Source: Candidatus Corynebacterium gallistercoris (GTDB taxonomy: Bacteria; Actinomycetota; Actinomycetes; Mycobacteriales; Mycobacteriaceae). Taken from it: a stretch of DNA of 46,828 bases. Position numbers and translations under genes: made by a program. Location: contig DXFZ01000088.1 of the NCBI GenBank assembly GCA_019114175.1, positions 1-46,828 on the forward strand, read 5' to 3'. Shown here in pieces: positions 9,220 through 19,474 of the stretch (within the stretch, counting starts at the first letter, position 1; each line of letters begins with the position of its first letter). The notes under the pieces are model-generated. The model was not told the origin of the DNA and made no database searches. It saw only the letters and a program-made list of their open reading frames with translations.

Positions 9220-10209
9220 ATGTATCAGGGAATTAAGGAATTGCGGGCGGCCCGTGGCCGTACTGCGCTCATCATCGTCACGGTAGGAATGATCACGGTG
9301 CTGGTCACGTTCCTCAGCTCACTCGCTGCAGGACTGGCACAACAATCCGTGTCCGCGCTGCAAGACCAGCTGGGTGACAACAAGGCGCTGATTCTGCAGG
9401 ACACCGGGACCACCAACCTGTCCACCTCCCGGCTCAACAACGAACAGCTGACCAAGATCGAGGACGCGGGCGGCCAGCCGCTGTACATGGCGCGCGACAA
9501 GGTGGGAAGCGATACGGTGATCCTGCTTTCCTCCGAGGCATTGGCCCCGGGCACCGTCCAGGTTCCGGGCGAGCTGAAGGCGGAGGCCGAATCCACGTAC
9601 GCGGCGGACCCGGCGATCACAACCATTGAAGAGGCGCCGAAGGAGCTGTACCTCGATCACCAGCCCGTCATCCTGGCCAACCCTGACCTGGTGGTGCGGA
9701 TGCCTGGTGCCTCCACGGCGGCAGCGGTGGCTGAGTCCAACCAGGCCGCGATGGACGTGGCGAACGGGATGGATGGGGCAAAGGTGCTAACCGGCAAAGA
9801 CCGCTGGAATGCCTCCGCCTCCTACTCCGGCGAGCAGACGAGCTTGAACCTGATGATTGTCCTGCTCTACGTCATCTCCGCACTGGTCTTGGGAGCTTTC
9901 TTCACCGTGTGGACCATGCAACGCCTACGGGGCGTTGCGATCAGCTCCGCTTTGGGGGCATCCCGGAAGGTGCTGGTGGCGGATTCACTGTCCCAGGCGG
10001 CCTTGGTGCTGGCTATTGGCATCACCTCCGGTGTGCTGATCACCTTGGCCGCGGGCACCGCTGCGGGGTCTGCGATGCCTGTGGTCCTGGATAGCAGCAC
10101 CTTGCTGCGGCCGGCGGGGATCCTGGCGCTGGCTGGCATCCTCGGCGCCGCAGTGAGCATCAAGCCAGTGCTCAGTGTGTCTCCGCGCACGGCACTGCAG
10201 TCTGCGTAG
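9220..10209 (+). CDS. hrtB: heme exporter permease HrtB (FtsX-like ABC permease)
   Basis: Protein of 329 residues starting at ATG 9220 (MYQGIKELRAARGR). A basic N-terminal amphipathic stretch is followed by membrane segment 1 (about 18-42) and a large extracytoplasmic domain (about 45-205). Three further membrane segments (about 208-232, 250-285, 300-320) lie in the C-terminal FtsX domain, with the typical MQRLRGVAISSALGAS coupling helix. This MacB/FtsX-like topology and the position opposite chrS and upstream of hrtA identify it as the permease of the heme efflux pump HrtBA, which lowers membrane heme. A start at 9184 would add twelve residues unlike the family N-terminus. Confidence 0.87.
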   Translation: MYQGIKELRAARGRTALIIVTVGMITVLVTFLSSLAAGLAQQSVSALQDQLGDNKALILQDTGTTNLSTSRLNNEQLTKIEDAGGQPLYMARDKVGSDTVILLSSEALAPGTVQVPGELKAEAESTYAADPAITTIEEAPKELYLDHQPVILANPDLVVRMPGASTAAAVAESNQAAMDVANGMDGAKVLTGKDRWNASASYSGEQTSLNLMIVLLYVISALVLGAFFTVWTMQRLRGVAISSALGASRKVLVADSLSQAALVLAIGITSGVLITLAAGTAAGSAMPVVLDSSTLLRPAGILALAGILGAAVSIKPVLSVSPRTALQSA

Positions 10210-10237
10210 CTGGCGCGCGGACAGCAACGTAGCAGAG

Positions 10238-10267
10238 CACAGGGCACCACAGGGCAGCACAGGGCAC
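10238..10267. repeat. three tandem 10-bp repeats in the hrtB-hrtA spacer
   Basis: Three consecutive copies of CACAGGGCAN (last base C, G, C) lie 28 bases after the hrtB stop and 75 bases before hrtA. The spacer between the two subunit genes is unusually long (133 bases) for an exporter whose subunits must be made together. A role as a tandem regulator site, an RNA element or a slipped-strand expansion is inference. Confidence 0.85.
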
Positions 10268-10342
10268 TGCAGAAGATGCAGCGGATAACGCCGAAACCAG
10301 GCACAGTACAAGCCCACACAACGAGAAACTGAGGACGACATC

Positions 10343-11065
10343 ATGGGAACACACAGCACGGATAACGTTGCGCTCCGAGTCAAAGACATCACACTGGACA
10401 TCAAAGATGGAACCGGCACCCGCCGGCTCCTGGATCACATTAACTTCACAGTGGCACCGGGCGAGCTGGTTGGCATCACCGGCCCCTCCGGCTCTGGAAA
10501 GTCCACCCTGCTGGCAATCGTGGGCTGCCTCACCCAGCCCAGCAGCGGCGAGGCCTTGCTCAGCACGAACGATGGGGAGATCGCCCTGCATGAAGCCAGC
10601 GGAGCTGCGGCAGCAGCCATCCGCCGCGACCACCTGGGTATCGTGTTCCAGCAGGCCAACTTGCTCCCCGCGTTGACTGTGGAGGAACAGTTGCTGCTCA
10701 TGCCGAGGCTGGGCAAAGTCTTCCCCATCAAGGGGAAGAAGTGGCAGCACTACAAGGACAAAGCCGCACGGCTGCTGGCGGGTGTGGAGCTGGAAGATCT
10801 CAAGGACCGCAAGGTTTCTGACCTCTCCGGTGGCCAGCAGGCACGCGTGAACTTGGCCCGCGCCTTGATGAACGACCCCCAGATGCTGCTCATCGATGAG
10901 CCCACCGCGGCACTCGACACGCATGCCGCGGAAAAGGTCACGGAACTGATCCGCACCATGGCCAAGGAGGCGAATATTCCCGCGCTCTACGTCTCCCACG
11001 ACGAAGATCAACTGGCGACGTTAGACCGCACGCTGACGCTGGTGGACGGGAAGTTGGAGGACTAG
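10343..11065 (+). CDS. hrtA: heme exporter ATP-binding protein HrtA
   Basis: ABC ATPase of 240 residues. Walker A is GPSGSGKST (47-55), the Q-loop is in IVFQQANLLPAL (about 100-110), the signature is LSGGQQARV (161-169), and Walker B with D-loop is LLIDEPTAALD (about 182-192). The switch histidine lies in YVSHDEDQLA. The size and motifs match the MacB/LolD-like exporter ATPases that pair with FtsX permeases, here HrtB. A GAGGA about nine bases before the ATG is the probable ribosome binding site. Its 3' end faces ispG with only nine bases between stop codons, and no terminator hairpin is evident there. Confidence 0.88.
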   Translation: MGTHSTDNVALRVKDITLDIKDGTGTRRLLDHINFTVAPGELVGITGPSGSGKSTLLAIVGCLTQPSSGEALLSTNDGEIALHEASGAAAAAIRRDHLGIVFQQANLLPALTVEEQLLLMPRLGKVFPIKGKKWQHYKDKAARLLAGVELEDLKDRKVSDLSGGQQARVNLARALMNDPQMLLIDEPTAALDTHAAEKVTELIRTMAKEANIPALYVSHDEDQLATLDRTLTLVDGKLED

Positions 11066-11074
11066 TGAGGCGGC

Positions 11075-12235
11075 CTACTTGGTGACCCGCACCTCGGCCT
11101 TTTGGCCCTCCACGGCCTCAAGGCCTTCTTCCTCCGCGATGCGCATCGCTTCATCGATGAGGGTCTCCACAATCTGATCCTCGGGGACGGTCTTGATGAC
11201 CTCACCCTTAACGAAGATCTGGCCCTTACCGTTGCCGGAGGCCACGCCCAAGTCAGCGTCACGAGCCTCACCTGGCCCATTCACCACACAGCCCATCACG
11301 GCAACGCGCAGTGGGAACTCCATGCCTTCGAGGCCAGCGGTGACTTCATCAGCCAACTTGTACACGTCCACCTGCGCCCTGCCACAGGAGGGGCAGGAGA
11401 CGATTTCCAGCTTGCGGGGGCGCAGGTTCATGGATTGCAGAATCTGATCCCCCACCTTGATCTCCTCCACCGGGTCTGCGGACAGGGACACGCGGATGGT
11501 GTCACCGATGCCCTGGGAGAGCAGCGCGCCAAAGGCCACGGAAGACTTGATGGTTCCCTGGAAAGCCGGGCCGGCCTCCGTGACACCAAGGTGCAGCGGG
11601 TAATCGGACTTCTCCGCCAGCTGACGATAAGCCTCAACCATGATCACGGGGTCATTGTGCTTCACCGAGATGGCGATATCGCCGTAGCCGTGCTCTTCGA
11701 AAAGCTGAGCCTCCCACAGTGCGGATTCCACGAGGGCTTCGGGCGTGGCTTTGCCGTACTTTTCCATGATCCGCTTGTCCAGGGAGCCGGCGTTCACGCC
11801 GATGCGGATGGGGATACCGGCATCCCCGGCGGCCTTGGCAACTTCCTTCACCCGGCCATCGAATTCCTTGATGTTGCCGGGGTTCACGCGCACTGCCGCA
11901 CAGCCAGCGTCAATGGCGGAGAAGATGTACTTCGGCTGGAAGTGGATGTCTGCAATCACCGGGATGGGTGACTTCTTGGCGATCTGAGGCAAGGCCTCCG
12001 CGTCCACGGTCTTGGGGCAGGCCACGCGCACAATGTCACATCCGGAGGCGGTCAGCTGCGCGATCTGCTGCAGCGTGGCGTTCACGTCGTGAGTCTTGGT
12101 GGTGGTCATGGACTGCACGCTGACCGGGTAGTCACTGCCCACGCCCACGTTGCCGACCATCAATTGGCGGGTCTTGCGACGCGGGGCGAGAACTGGTGGC
12201 GGGCCGTCTGGGATACCCAAGGAAATGCCGGACAT
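11075..12235 (-). CDS. ispG: 4-hydroxy-3-methylbut-2-en-1-yl diphosphate synthase (flavodoxin/ferredoxin)
   Basis: IspG (GcpE) converts MEcPP to HMBPP in the non-mevalonate isoprenoid pathway using a [4Fe-4S] cluster. The 386-residue form from ATG 12235 has the N-terminal TIM-barrel ([28 protein letters not shown]) and the C-terminal cluster domain with Cys281 and Cys284 (CPSCGR) and Cys316 ([10 protein letters not shown]), followed by the conserved Glu. An upstream extension to 12295 is possible in frame but lacks similarity to the family. It lies with the site-2 protease and dxr genes on the same strand; dxr encodes an earlier step of the same pathway. Confidence 0.94.
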   Translation of the reverse strand: MSGISLGIPDGPPPVLAPRRKTRQLMVGNVGVGSDYPVSVQSMTTTKTHDVNATLQQIAQLTASGCDIVRVACPKTVDAEALPQIAKKSPIPVIADIHFQPKYIFSAIDAGCAAVRVNPGNIKEFDGRVKEVAKAAGDAGIPIRIGVNAGSLDKRIMEKYGKATPEALVESALWEAQLFEEHGYGDIAISVKHNDPVIMVEAYRQLAEKSDYPLHLGVTEAGPAFQGTIKSSVAFGALLSQGIGDTIRVSLSADPVEEIKVGDQILQSMNLRPRKLEIVSCPSCGRAQVDVYKLADEVTAGLEGMEFPLRVAVMGCVVNGPGEARDADLGVASGNGKGQIFVKGEVIKTVPEDQIVETLIDEAMRIAEEEGLEAVEGQKAEVRVTK

Positions 12236-12346
12236 GTAAGAACCGAGGCACCTTTCGTCTTTAGTGAAGTTTGCTCTTCTTTTTAACGCCCCCACTCTAC
12301 CCTCTTCGACGCCACCCCTGCCCCACCGCCACGAGCTGCCCGGAGG

Positions 12347-13582
12347 TCAGAACAGGCGAATGGGGTTCACCAGATCCGCAATGATCACCGTGGCACCAAA
12401 GACGATCAACACCAGCGTTGCAGCATAGGTGATCGGCATGAGCTTGGTGTAGTCCGCCGGGCCGCCGGGTTGTTGGCCGCGTAGGCGGCGGAAGAAGTCC
12501 CGCACCTTCTCGTACAGCACAACAGCAATGTGCCCGCCATCCAGTGGCGGCAACGGCACCAGGTTGAACGCCGCCAGGAAGAGGTTGAGGCTGGCCAAGG
12601 CGAGGAAGAAAGACATCCACAGTTGGTACTGGACGAGCTCGCCTCCCACACGGCTGGCACCGACAACGCTCATGGGCGAATCGTCCGCCCGGTCTCCGCC
12701 AAAAATGGAGGCGACGACACCTGGAATGCGGCTGGGGAGGTCCACCAGGGCAATGGCCGTGTCCTTGACCATGCCGCCCGTGAAGCTGAGTGTTCCTCCC
12801 ACGGCGGTCACGGGGTTGTAGTGAAGGGGCCGGAACTCAGGCTGTTCCGGGCGCATGCCAATGGCGCCGATGGTCATAGGGTTGCCTGCGGTGTTGAGCC
12901 GCTCCACCACGTCCACCTGAAGGGTGATCTCAACGTCCTCGCCGCCGCGCTGCACCGTCGCTGGCACCGTTATTTTTTCACCGACGGCACTACCGGAATC
13001 CTTCCCAAGCTCCTGCAATTGGGTCCGCAGGGTTGGGAAGTCCTCCACCTCTTGGCCATTAACGCTGATGAACGTGTCCCCCGGCTGCACACCAGAGGCT
13101 GCTGCCGGGCCGTCGCCGGAACACTTCGTCAGGCTGCCATCCGCCAATTGCCGCTCCGGAACGCACTGTGTCTCCGCCACCGTGGCCTCATAGGTCACGC
13201 TACGATCCGGTAGCCCCCACGCTAGGGCAACGCCGTAGATGATCCCCAGCGCAAGGAGGATATTCATGACGATGCCGCCGCACATGACGAAGATGCGTAC
13301 CCACGCGGGCCGGTCGTACATCGCGTACGGCCTTTCCTCGGGGGTCATCTCATCCATCTTTGTCATGCCCGCAATGTCACAGAAGCCACCGAGGGGAATG
13401 GCCTTGAGGCCGTATTCCGTGTGCCCTTTGTGCGTAGACCAGATGGTGGGCCCAAAGCCAATGAAATAACGGCGCACCCGCATCCCAGTCACACGAGCGG
13501 CATACATGTGGCCCGCTTCATGCAACGCGATGGATATGGCAATGCCGAAGGCAAAAAGGACGATGCCTAGCGCGAAAGCCAC
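12347..13582 (-). CDS. site-2 intramembrane zinc metalloprotease (RseP/Rip1 family, M50)
   Basis: Protein of 411 residues. The zinc-binding HEAGH motif is in the first membrane segment (His21, Glu22, His25), and the third ligand is in [12 protein letters not shown] near the C-terminus (Asp348). A PDZ domain lies in between (about 130-225, with [13 protein letters not shown]). Hydrophobic segments flank about 96-122, 320-342 and 385-408. It cleaves membrane-anchored anti-sigma factors and similar proteins within the bilayer; the M. tuberculosis homologue is Rip1 (Rv2869c). The gene begins 16 bases inside the 3' end of dxr, so dxr, this gene and ispG probably form one operon, as in other actinobacteria. 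Confidence 0.92.
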   Translation of the reverse strand: MAFALGIVLFAFGIAISIALHEAGHMYAARVTGMRVRRYFIGFGPTIWSTHKGHTEYGLKAIPLGGFCDIAGMTKMDEMTPEERPYAMYDRPAWVRIFVMCGGIVMNILLALGIIYGVALAWGLPDRSVTYEATVAETQCVPERQLADGSLTKCSGDGPAAASGVQPGDTFISVNGQEVEDFPTLRTQLQELGKDSGSAVGEKITVPATVQRGGEDVEITLQVDVVERLNTAGNPMTIGAIGMRPEQPEFRPLHYNPVTAVGGTLSFTGGMVKDTAIALVDLPSRIPGVVASIFGGDRADDSPMSVVGASRVGGELVQYQLWMSFFLALASLNLFLAAFNLVPLPPLDGGHIAVVLYEKVRDFFRRLRGQQPGGPADYTKLMPITYAATLVLIVFGATVIIADLVNPIRLF

Positions 13583-14757
13583 TTGGCCATCCTTTCGTGG
13601 GCTTGTGCGCGGGCCTCACGTTCAGCGGCCAAGACTTCTTCCAGGCTTGTGGCTTGGGCAGAAAGGTGAGCACAGTGGTCCATCGTTTCCGCCACCGTAT
13701 CGACGATCCGCGGGAAGGATAGGTTTCCGGCCAGGAATTCCACCGCCGCTTCCTCATTGGCGGCGTTATAGACCGCCGGCATGGCACCTCCGGCATTCAC
13801 TGCCTGACGGGCGAGTTCCACCGCAGGGAAGACCTCTTCATCCAATGGCTCGAAGTGCCACGTCGCTGCCTGGGTGAAGTCCAGTTTCCGGTGCGCGCCG
13901 TGAATGCGCTCCGGCCATCCCAGAGCCAAGGCGATCGGCAGTTTCATCGAGGGCGGTGATGCCTGCGCGATGGTGGAGCCGTCCAAGAACGTCACCATGG
14001 AGTGCACGATGGATTGCGGGTGAACCGTGACCTCAATGCGGTCAGCGGGGATTCCGAAGAGCAAGGAAGCCTCGATGAGCTCGAGCCCCTTGTTCACCAT
14101 GGTGGCCGAGTTCAGAGTGTTCATCTGACCCATCGACCAGGTGGGGTGGGCTGCGGCCTGTAGCGGCGTCACCGGCTCGAGCTCTTCGCGCGACCAGCCC
14201 CGAAACGGACCACCAGATGCAGTGAGCACGAGGGTATCGACTTCCTCGGCCGTACCGGCGCGGAGGCACTGCGCCATTGCAGAGTGCTCGGAATCGACCG
14301 GCACCAACTGCCCCTTCGTGGCCTTGTCCAGAACCAACTGTCCGCCGGCCACGAGGGATTCCTTATTCGCCAACGCGAGCCTCGCACCAGTCTCCAACGA
14401 GGCGAGAGTGGCATCCAGCCCCAATGAGCCCACCAGCGAGTTGAGAATCACATCGTGATTTTCCAGCTGGTCTGCGAGCCGATCCACCAGCTGACGGGCG
14501 GAGTCAGTTCCGCGGATGCAGTTGCCGGAAAGTTCGGAATCCAGCCACTCCGCCGTCCGATCACTGGCCACAGCCACCACACTGGCGGGCAGGCCAAACC
14601 GCGTGGCTTGCTCTAACAGCAGCTCCGGCTTGGATCCGTGAGCGGCGATACCAACCAGTTCGAAGCGCTCAGGGTTGGACTCAATAATGTCCAATGCCTG
14701 CGTGCCGATGGAACCGGTGCTTCCCAGGACAACAACTTTCTTCTTCACCTGACCCAT
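13567..14757 (-). CDS. dxr: 1-deoxy-D-xylulose 5-phosphate reductoisomerase
   Basis: Catalyses the first committed step of the MEP pathway, converting DXP to MEP with NADPH and a divalent metal. The 396-residue form from ATG 14757 begins [12 protein letters not shown] with the NADPH motif GSTGSIG at 12-18. The catalytic segment has [12 protein letters not shown] (Lys132) and metal ligands Asp155 and Glu157 in PVDSEHSA, and the flexible loop lies in [10 protein letters not shown] longer open frame to 15357 is only the antisense shadow of the DUF2631 gene. It is divergent from that gene across 183 bases and coupled to the downstream site-2 protease by overlap. Confidence 0.95.
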   Translation of the reverse strand: MGQVKKKVVVLGSTGSIGTQALDIIESNPERFELVGIAAHGSKPELLLEQATRFGLPASVVAVASDRTAEWLDSELSGNCIRGTDSARQLVDRLADQLENHDVILNSLVGSLGLDATLASLETGARLALANKESLVAGGQLVLDKATKGQLVPVDSEHSAMAQCLRAGTAEEVDTLVLTASGGPFRGWSREELEPVTPLQAAAHPTWSMGQMNTLNSATMVNKGLELIEASLLFGIPADRIEVTVHPQSIVHSMVTFLDGSTIAQASPPSMKLPIALALGWPERIHGAHRKLDFTQAATWHFEPLDEEVFPAVELARQAVNAGGAMPAVYNAANEEAAVEFLAGNLSFPRIVDTVAETMDHCAHLSAQATSLEEVLAAEREARAQAHERMAKWLSR

Positions 14758-14940
14758 TGTTCCATGTTCGTCACCACACCGGCAGTCCCCACCCCATCCG
14801 GGAGCCACGTTGGGGCGCCAGGGCACAGATTCCCCAGCCACACCCAATTTGGGGACGATCAAGTGGGTGGCGATACCGTAAACGGGCCGTGAATATGACA
14901 GAATGGGGTCAACATAACTGTTTGACATCAGGAGGAAACG

Positions 14941-15360
14941 GTGGCGGCCCACACGAAGGAAGCTGAAGTTTATAACGGCGTCTCCACGGCAGACGTCCCA
15001 TCTGCGGCATGGGGATGGAGCGAGCTCTCCCGCCGCAGCATCGTCATTTCGGGCGTTATCGGCGGCCTGTTCTTGCTGGGCATGCTGTTCGGCAACCACG
15101 AGGGCAACGTGGAAAACATCTGGTTGATCGGCCTGGCCGTGGTGACCCTCGTTGGTACCGCCCTCTTCGTCATCCGCCCGAAGGGAACCCAGCGCCGCAC
15201 CGTCACTGCCCACAACAAGCCACTGGATCACGTGGAGCCACAGTGGGCTGCCGATCAGCGCAATCTCACCGGCGTGTACTCTCAGTTGTCCGATGACCAG
15301 CTGCGTGCATGGAACGTTGATCCCCGCCACCGCGAGGAACTGCCGGGCGACAAGCACTAA
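14941..15360 (+). CDS. DUF2631 domain-containing membrane protein
   Basis: Protein of 139 residues starting with GTG, preceded by a strong Shine-Dalgarno AGGAGG at the right distance. Residues about 1-30 are soluble, with the [12 protein letters not shown] segment. Two membrane helices (about 32-50 and 59-79) follow, then a conserved C-terminal tail with [30 protein letters not shown], the signature of DUF2631, a family restricted to actinobacteria. Function is unknown. It stands alone between divergent dxr and convergent rlmN. A long hairpin follows its stop codon. Confidence 0.85.
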   Translation: MAAHTKEAEVYNGVSTADVPSAAWGWSELSRRSIVISGVIGGLFLLGMLFGNHEGNVENIWLIGLAVVTLVGTALFVIRPKGTQRRTVTAHNKPLDHVEPQWAADQRNLTGVYSQLSDDQLRAWNVDPRHREELPGDKH

Positions 15361-15384
15361 TTAGCTGCCCCCCCCAACCACAAC

Positions 15385-15428
15385 AGCTGCGGCCCTCTCC
15401 TTCGTTCGAAGGAGCTGGGGCCGCAGCT
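15385..15428. terminator. bidirectional terminator between DUF2631 gene and rlmN
   Basis: Outer arms AGCTGCGGCCC and GGGCCGCAGCT enclose inner arms CTCCTTCG and CGAAGGAG, giving a nearly perfect 20-bp stem. It is followed by TT on the plus strand, so the U-tract is poor. It sits between two convergent genes and could stop transcription from either side. Confidence 0.8.
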
Positions 15429-15443
15429 TTGTGCTTACCCACT

Positions 15444-16577
15444 CTACGCGGGCTGGTTTTCCTCTGCCGCTAGCTGGCCACAAGCTGCGGCGATTTCCTG
15501 CCCCTTGGTATCGCGCACCGTGCACGGAACACCCTGGGCCTCCACGCGACGCACGAATTCATCCTGGCGATCCTTCGGGGAAGCATCCCACTTGGAGCCC
15601 GGAGTTGGGTTCAAGGGAATAACGTTGACGTGCACCTTGGAACCCAATGCGCCACGCAACTTCTTCCCCAACAAGTCAGCACGCCACGGCTGATCGTTCA
15701 TGTCGCGGATCAGAGCATATTCGATGGACACGCGGCGCCCCGAGGTCTCGGCGTAATACCGCGCGGCATCCAGCACCTCGTCCACCGACCATCGGTTATT
15801 GACCGGCACAAGTTCATCGCGCAGTTCATCATCCGGCGTGTGCAGGCTCACTGCCAAGCGCACCGACATGTTCTCATCGGCCAGCTTGCGGATCGCCGGT
15901 GCCAACCCAACCGTCGACACGGTGACGTTGCGCTGAGAGATGCCGAATCCCTCCGGAGCCGGTTGGGTGATCTTGCGGATGGTGTCCACTACTCGCTTGT
16001 AGTTGGCCAAAGGCTCGCCCATGCCCATGAACACGATATTGGACAGGCGACCCTCCTCCCCCGCCACGTCACCATCGCGCATGGCCGCCGCGGCGAAACG
16101 CACCTGCTCCACCATCTCGCCCACAGACAGGTTGCGGTCCAAGCCGCCCTGGCCAGTGGCGCAGAACGGGCACGCCATGCCACAACCAGCTTGGGAGGAA
16201 ATGCACAGTGTGGCCCTGCCCGGGTAGCGCATCAACACGCTCTCCAGCAAGGTTCCGTCATGCAACCGCCACAGCGTCTTCCGGGTCTCCCCGTCATCGG
16301 CCTCGCGGTTGGTCAGCGGAGTCATCAGATCCGGAAACAGCGCGTCCTTGACGGCGCTGCGCTTGTCCTCCGGAAGATCCGTCATCTCCCGAGGATCGCC
16401 CTGGAGGCGACCATAATACTGGCGGGCAATCTGATCTGCACGGAACTTGGGCAGCCCGAGCTCCTGCACTGCCTGAACGCGGGTTTCCGCACTCAGGTCA
16501 GCAAAGTGTTGAGGTGGCATGCCCCTTTTGGGGGCGGCGAATTGAAGTTTTACTGGTTCAGCCATGGTGGTGGCCAT
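15444..16577 (-). CDS. rlmN: dual-specificity RNA methyltransferase RlmN (23S rRNA A2503 / tRNA A37)
   Basis: Radical-SAM enzyme that adds the C2 methyl group to 23S rRNA adenosine 2503 and some tRNAs. The cluster motif CxxxCxxC is Cys132, Cys136 and Cys139 ([12 protein letters not shown]) in the 377-residue form. The N-terminal [13 protein letters not shown] element is the RNA-binding entry domain, and the GMGEPLANY and [15 protein letters not shown] motifs are characteristic. The C-terminal mechanistic cysteine is in the [21 protein letters not shown] region. The start is uncertain: ATG 16577 or 16565 fit homologues best and neither has a clear Shine-Dalgarno; the frame remains open to 16628, where it meets the divergent LapA-like gene. 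Confidence 0.93.
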   Translation of the reverse strand: MATTMAEPVKLQFAAPKRGMPPQHFADLSAETRVQAVQELGLPKFRADQIARQYYGRLQGDPREMTDLPEDKRSAVKDALFPDLMTPLTNREADDGETRKTLWRLHDGTLLESVLMRYPGRATLCISSQAGCGMACPFCATGQGGLDRNLSVGEMVEQVRFAAAAMRDGDVAGEEGRLSNIVFMGMGEPLANYKRVVDTIRKITQPAPEGFGISQRNVTVSTVGLAPAIRKLADENMSVRLAVSLHTPDDELRDELVPVNNRWSVDEVLDAARYYAETSGRRVSIEYALIRDMNDQPWRADLLGKKLRGALGSKVHVNVIPLNPTPGSKWDASPKDRQDEFVRRVEAQGVPCTVRDTKGQEIAAACGQLAAEENQPA

Positions 16578-16627
16578 TATTGCACGTGGGCGTTTCATAT
16601 TGCTAGAAAGCAAATCCATAGAGTTCA

Positions 16628-17041
16628 ATGGAGACTATGACAAACCCATATAAGAATGCCGGTAATGATCCGCTCGATGAGACCCGGGGATTTGAGCCCG
16701 CGGCGCCGTCGCACGAAACACAGCAGCCGGTAGCAGAACCAGAACGAGTTCCCGCAGCCACCGAAGAGACACCGAAGTCTGGCAAGAAGGCGAAAAAGGA
16801 TGTCCAGGGATCCATCGCAGGCACCACCTGGGTTGGGCTCATCATCGGTGCCCTGCTACTCATCCTGCTGCTGGTGTTCATCATGCAGAACCAGGAGTCC
16901 GTGGAGCTGCAGCTGTTCGCTTGGTCGATGAACTTCCCGATTGGCGTGGGTATGCTCATCGCCGCGATCACCGGCGCACTCATCATGGCGATCGTCGGAG
17001 GCCTGCGTATCCTTCAGCTGCGCAAGCAGGTCAAGAAGTAA
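16628..17041 (+). CDS. LapA/DUF1049 family membrane protein
   Basis: Small protein of 137 residues. A hydrophilic, Pro/Glu/Thr-rich cytoplasmic N-terminus (about 1-62, with a basic KSGKKAKKD patch) precedes two membrane helices (about 66-86 and 101-124) and a basic tail. The segment [23 protein letters not shown] between them is the LapA (DUF1049) signature. A second start at ATG 16637 has GGAG three bases upstream and is about as likely. The exact role in actinobacteria is not established. It is divergent from rlmN with a very short or overlapping leader and convergent with cdsA. Confidence 0.82.
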   Translation: METMTNPYKNAGNDPLDETRGFEPAAPSHETQQPVAEPERVPAATEETPKSGKKAKKDVQGSIAGTTWVGLIIGALLLILLLVFIMQNQESVELQLFAWSMNFPIGVGMLIAAITGALIMAIVGGLRILQLRKQVKK

Positions 17042-17065
17042 CCCCTGCTCAAACGAGCGTCGGGG
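17042..17065. terminator. small hairpin between convergent LapA-like gene and cdsA
   Basis: CCCCtGCTC, loop AAAC, GAGCgtcGGGG forms an 8-bp stem with a small internal mismatch in the 24-base gap between two stop codons. There is no U-tract, so termination activity is uncertain. Confidence 0.5.
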
Positions 17066-17920
17066 CTACACCCCGCTGATCATGTTCAGCACCACCCAGG
17101 TGACCATGGCAGCGGGGAGCATCCCATCAAGCCGGTCCATGAGCCCGCCGTGCCCCGGCAACATGCCGGACATGTCCTTAATGCCAAGGTCACGCTTGAA
17201 CTGAGACTCCACCAGGTCCCCCAATGTGGCACACACGGCCAAGCCAACTCCCAGCAGGAAGCCGATCCAGAATGGGGCATCCAAGAGCAGAGTCACGCAG
17301 GCCACGCCCACGGCGATAGACGCGAGAACCGATCCGGCGAAGCCCTCCCAGGACTTCTTGGGGCTGACCGCGGGAGCCATGGGGTGAGTGCCGAAGAAAA
17401 CCCCAAATACGTATCCGCCCACGTCAGAAGCCACAACGCACAACATGAACGTGACGATGAAGGCCCAGCCATCGATATCGCCACGTTCCATCCGGGAGAG
17501 CATGGCTGCGAATGAGCCAAACAGGGGGATCCAGGTGAGGATGAAAATCCCCACAGCCGTATCCCGCACGTAGTTGTGGGGCGGGGACGAACGCCCATGG
17601 TGGAATAGGCGGGTAACCATCAGCAACAACACCGATGTAGCAAAACCCGCGACGAGGCCCGTGGTGCCAAATGGCCACGAGAGCCACACCATGACCTGGC
17701 TGCCAATGACCAACACCATGAGGCTCAAGACATAGCCGGCCTCATAGAGCCTGCGCCAGACCTCATAGGTGGCCAGCCCCACGGCGGCAGCGACCAGCGG
17801 ATACCACCCCCACGTGGTGACAAGCGCGCCAATGACCAGCGCGCCCAGCAGCACGCCAACGCCCACCGCTTGCTTCAAATCCCGACCGGCGCCATTCTTC
17901 GGCTTAGGCGAACGTGCCAC
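17066..17920 (-). CDS. cdsA: phosphatidate cytidylyltransferase (CDP-diglyceride synthase)
   Basis: Integral membrane enzyme that makes CDP-diacylglycerol from phosphatidic acid and CTP, feeding all phospholipids, including phosphatidylinositol. The 284-residue protein has about eight membrane segments. The CDP-alcohol signature near the C-terminus is seen as GDLVESQFKRDLGIKD followed by LPGHGGLMDRLDGM (about 232-268). The start is GTG 17920 with AGGGA upstream. It is immediately downstream of frr on the same strand (58 bases), the common frr-cdsA order in actinobacteria. Confidence 0.92.
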   Translation of the reverse strand: MARSPKPKNGAGRDLKQAVGVGVLLGALVIGALVTTWGWYPLVAAAVGLATYEVWRRLYEAGYVLSLMVLVIGSQVMVWLSWPFGTTGLVAGFATSVLLLMVTRLFHHGRSSPPHNYVRDTAVGIFILTWIPLFGSFAAMLSRMERGDIDGWAFIVTFMLCVVASDVGGYVFGVFFGTHPMAPAVSPKKSWEGFAGSVLASIAVGVACVTLLLDAPFWIGFLLGVGLAVCATLGDLVESQFKRDLGIKDMSGMLPGHGGLMDRLDGMLPAAMVTWVVLNMISGV

Positions 17921-17978
17921 CGCGAGCTGTCCCTTTCCTTCGCCCCGCGAAAAGAAGCTAACAAACCTCTAGCGTGAG

Positions 17979-18536
17979 CTAGACGTCCATCAACTCCTTT
18001 TCCTTGTTCTCCACCACAGAATCTACCTGGGATACGTAGGTGGCGGTGATCTTCTCCAGCTCCTTCTCAGCAGCCTTCACCTCATCCTCGCCGGCCTCGC
18101 CATCCTTCTGGATCTTGCCCAGGCCTTCCATCCCCTTGCGGCGGATGTTGCGGATGGCAATCTTCGCGTCCTCGCCCTTGGACTTGGCCAGCTTGACCAG
18201 CTCCTTGCGGCGCTCCTCCGTCAGCTGCGGGATAGTCACACGCAGCACCTGGCCATCGTTGGTTGGGTTCACGCCGAGATCCGAGTTACGAATTGCGTTC
18301 TCAATGTCCCCCATCGTGGACATCTCATAAGGCTTAATCAGCAGCATGCGGGGCTCTGGCACGCTGATGGTCGCCATCTGGGTGATGGGGGTGGGCACCC
18401 CGTAGTACTCCGCGATAACGCCATTGAACATGGCCGGGTTAGCGCGGCCAGTGCGGATCGTCATCAGATCCTCGCGGGCATGTTCCACGGAGCTGGTCAT
18501 GCGCTCTTCGGATTCCAGCAGAATGTCGTCAATCAT
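17979..18536 (-). CDS. frr: ribosome recycling factor
   Basis: Soluble protein of 185 residues, the usual family length, that with EF-G splits post-termination ribosomes. Conserved segments are [17 protein letters not shown] near the N-terminus, [24 protein letters not shown], the domain II region, and the C-terminal coiled helix [24 protein letters not shown]. It is two bases downstream of pyrH on the same strand and upstream of cdsA, the classical pyrH-frr-cdsA order, so these are presumably co-transcribed. Confidence 0.96.
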   Translation of the reverse strand: MIDDILLESEERMTSSVEHAREDLMTIRTGRANPAMFNGVIAEYYGVPTPITQMATISVPEPRMLLIKPYEMSTMGDIENAIRNSDLGVNPTNDGQVLRVTIPQLTEERRKELVKLAKSKGEDAKIAIRNIRRKGMEGLGKIQKDGEAGEDEVKAAEKELEKITATYVSQVDSVVENKEKELMDV

Positions 18537-18538
18537 GA

Positions 18539-19279
18539 TTAAGAATCTACCACCTTGGAGTCCACCAACGTTCCGATGCGCTCCCCATTGACAGCACGGG
18601 CGATGTTGCCATCGGTCAGCAAGTTGAACACGAGGATGGGCATGTCATTATCCATGCACAGGGAGAAGGCCGTGGCATCGGCAACCTTGAGGCCCTTCTC
18701 GATGACCTGGCGTGGCGTGATCTCCGCGTACAGCTCCGCATCTGGATTGGTGCGTGGGTCATCGCTGTACACACCGTCAACCCCCTTGGCCATGAGCAGC
18801 ACTTCGCAGCCGATCTCCAGGGCGCGCTGGGCAGCAGTGGTGTCCGTGGAGAAGTACGGCATGCCCATGCCGGCACCGAAAATCACCACGCGCCCCTTCT
18901 CCAGGTGGCGGTCCGCGCGCAGCGGAAGGTAGGGCTCTGCGATCTGAGCCATGTTGACGCTGGTCTGCACGCGGCAATCAACACCCTCTTGCTGGAGGAA
19001 GTCCTGCAGCGCCAAGCAATTCATCACGGTGCCGAGCATGCCCATGTAATCAGAGCGAGCCCGGTCCATGCCACGCTGCTGGAGCTCAGCACCGCGGAAG
19101 AAGTTGCCGCCGCCGATGACCACGGCAACTTCCGTACCCGCCTTGGAGACCTCAGCGATCTGCCGAGCCACGTTTTGCACCACATCGGGGTCAATTCCCA
19201 CGCGGCCACCGCCGAACATTTCACCGCCCAGCTTTAGCATGACTCGCTTGAATCCCTCGCGATTGTCCACAGTGCTCAC
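18539..19279 (-). CDS. pyrH: UMP kinase
   Basis: Phosphorylates UMP to UDP in pyrimidine nucleotide synthesis; bacterial PyrH is a hexamer of the amino-acid-kinase fold regulated by GTP and UTP. The 246-residue protein has the N-terminal [10 protein letters not shown] phosphate loop, [35 protein letters not shown] binding regions, and the [31 protein letters not shown] nucleotide segment. The start is GTG 19279 with AAGGAG eight bases upstream. About 195 bases and a terminator separate it from tsf, so it probably has its own promoter and leads the pyrH-frr-cdsA transcript. Confidence 0.95.
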   Translation of the reverse strand: MSTVDNREGFKRVMLKLGGEMFGGGRVGIDPDVVQNVARQIAEVSKAGTEVAVVIGGGNFFRGAELQQRGMDRARSDYMGMLGTVMNCLALQDFLQQEGVDCRVQTSVNMAQIAEPYLPLRADRHLEKGRVVIFGAGMGMPYFSTDTTAAQRALEIGCEVLLMAKGVDGVYSDDPRTNPDAELYAEITPRQVIEKGLKVADATAFSLCMDNDMPILVFNLLTDGNIARAVNGERIGTLVDSKVVDS

Positions 19280-19392
19280 GCAACAACTCCTTGTTGACTC
19301 GGTTGATTTGTATCGTTGGCTGATACCACACGGCCCGTCCTATGCATTGCCGTGTTTATCTCAACAGCTCATCCTACAGGCATCCAGACAGG

Positions 19393-19432
19393 AAAAACGC
19401 CACCACACCCACTTGCGTGGGGTGGTGGCGTT
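19393..19432 (-). terminator. intrinsic terminator downstream of tsf
   Basis: On the minus strand a GC-rich stem (AACGCCACCAC paired with GTGGTGGCGTT, inner CC/GG pairs and about a 9-base loop) is followed directly by five T residues. It lies about 45 bases after the tsf stop and would end the rpsB-tsf transcript before pyrH. Confidence 0.88.
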
Positions 19433-19474
19433 CCACATGCCTAGCGCGGCATCAACCGCGCGAGCAGACAGGCC

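Noticed and set aside
10172..11011. Minus-strand open frame opposite hrtA and the repeat region
   Set aside because: Antisense shadow of hrtA; its C-terminal part is only translation of the tandem repeats and shows no domain.
14758..15357. 200-codon N-terminal extension of dxr
   Set aside because: It runs antisense through the DUF2631 gene and the intergenic region. The ATG at 14757 gives an N-terminus and NADPH motif of normal position and a normal protein length.
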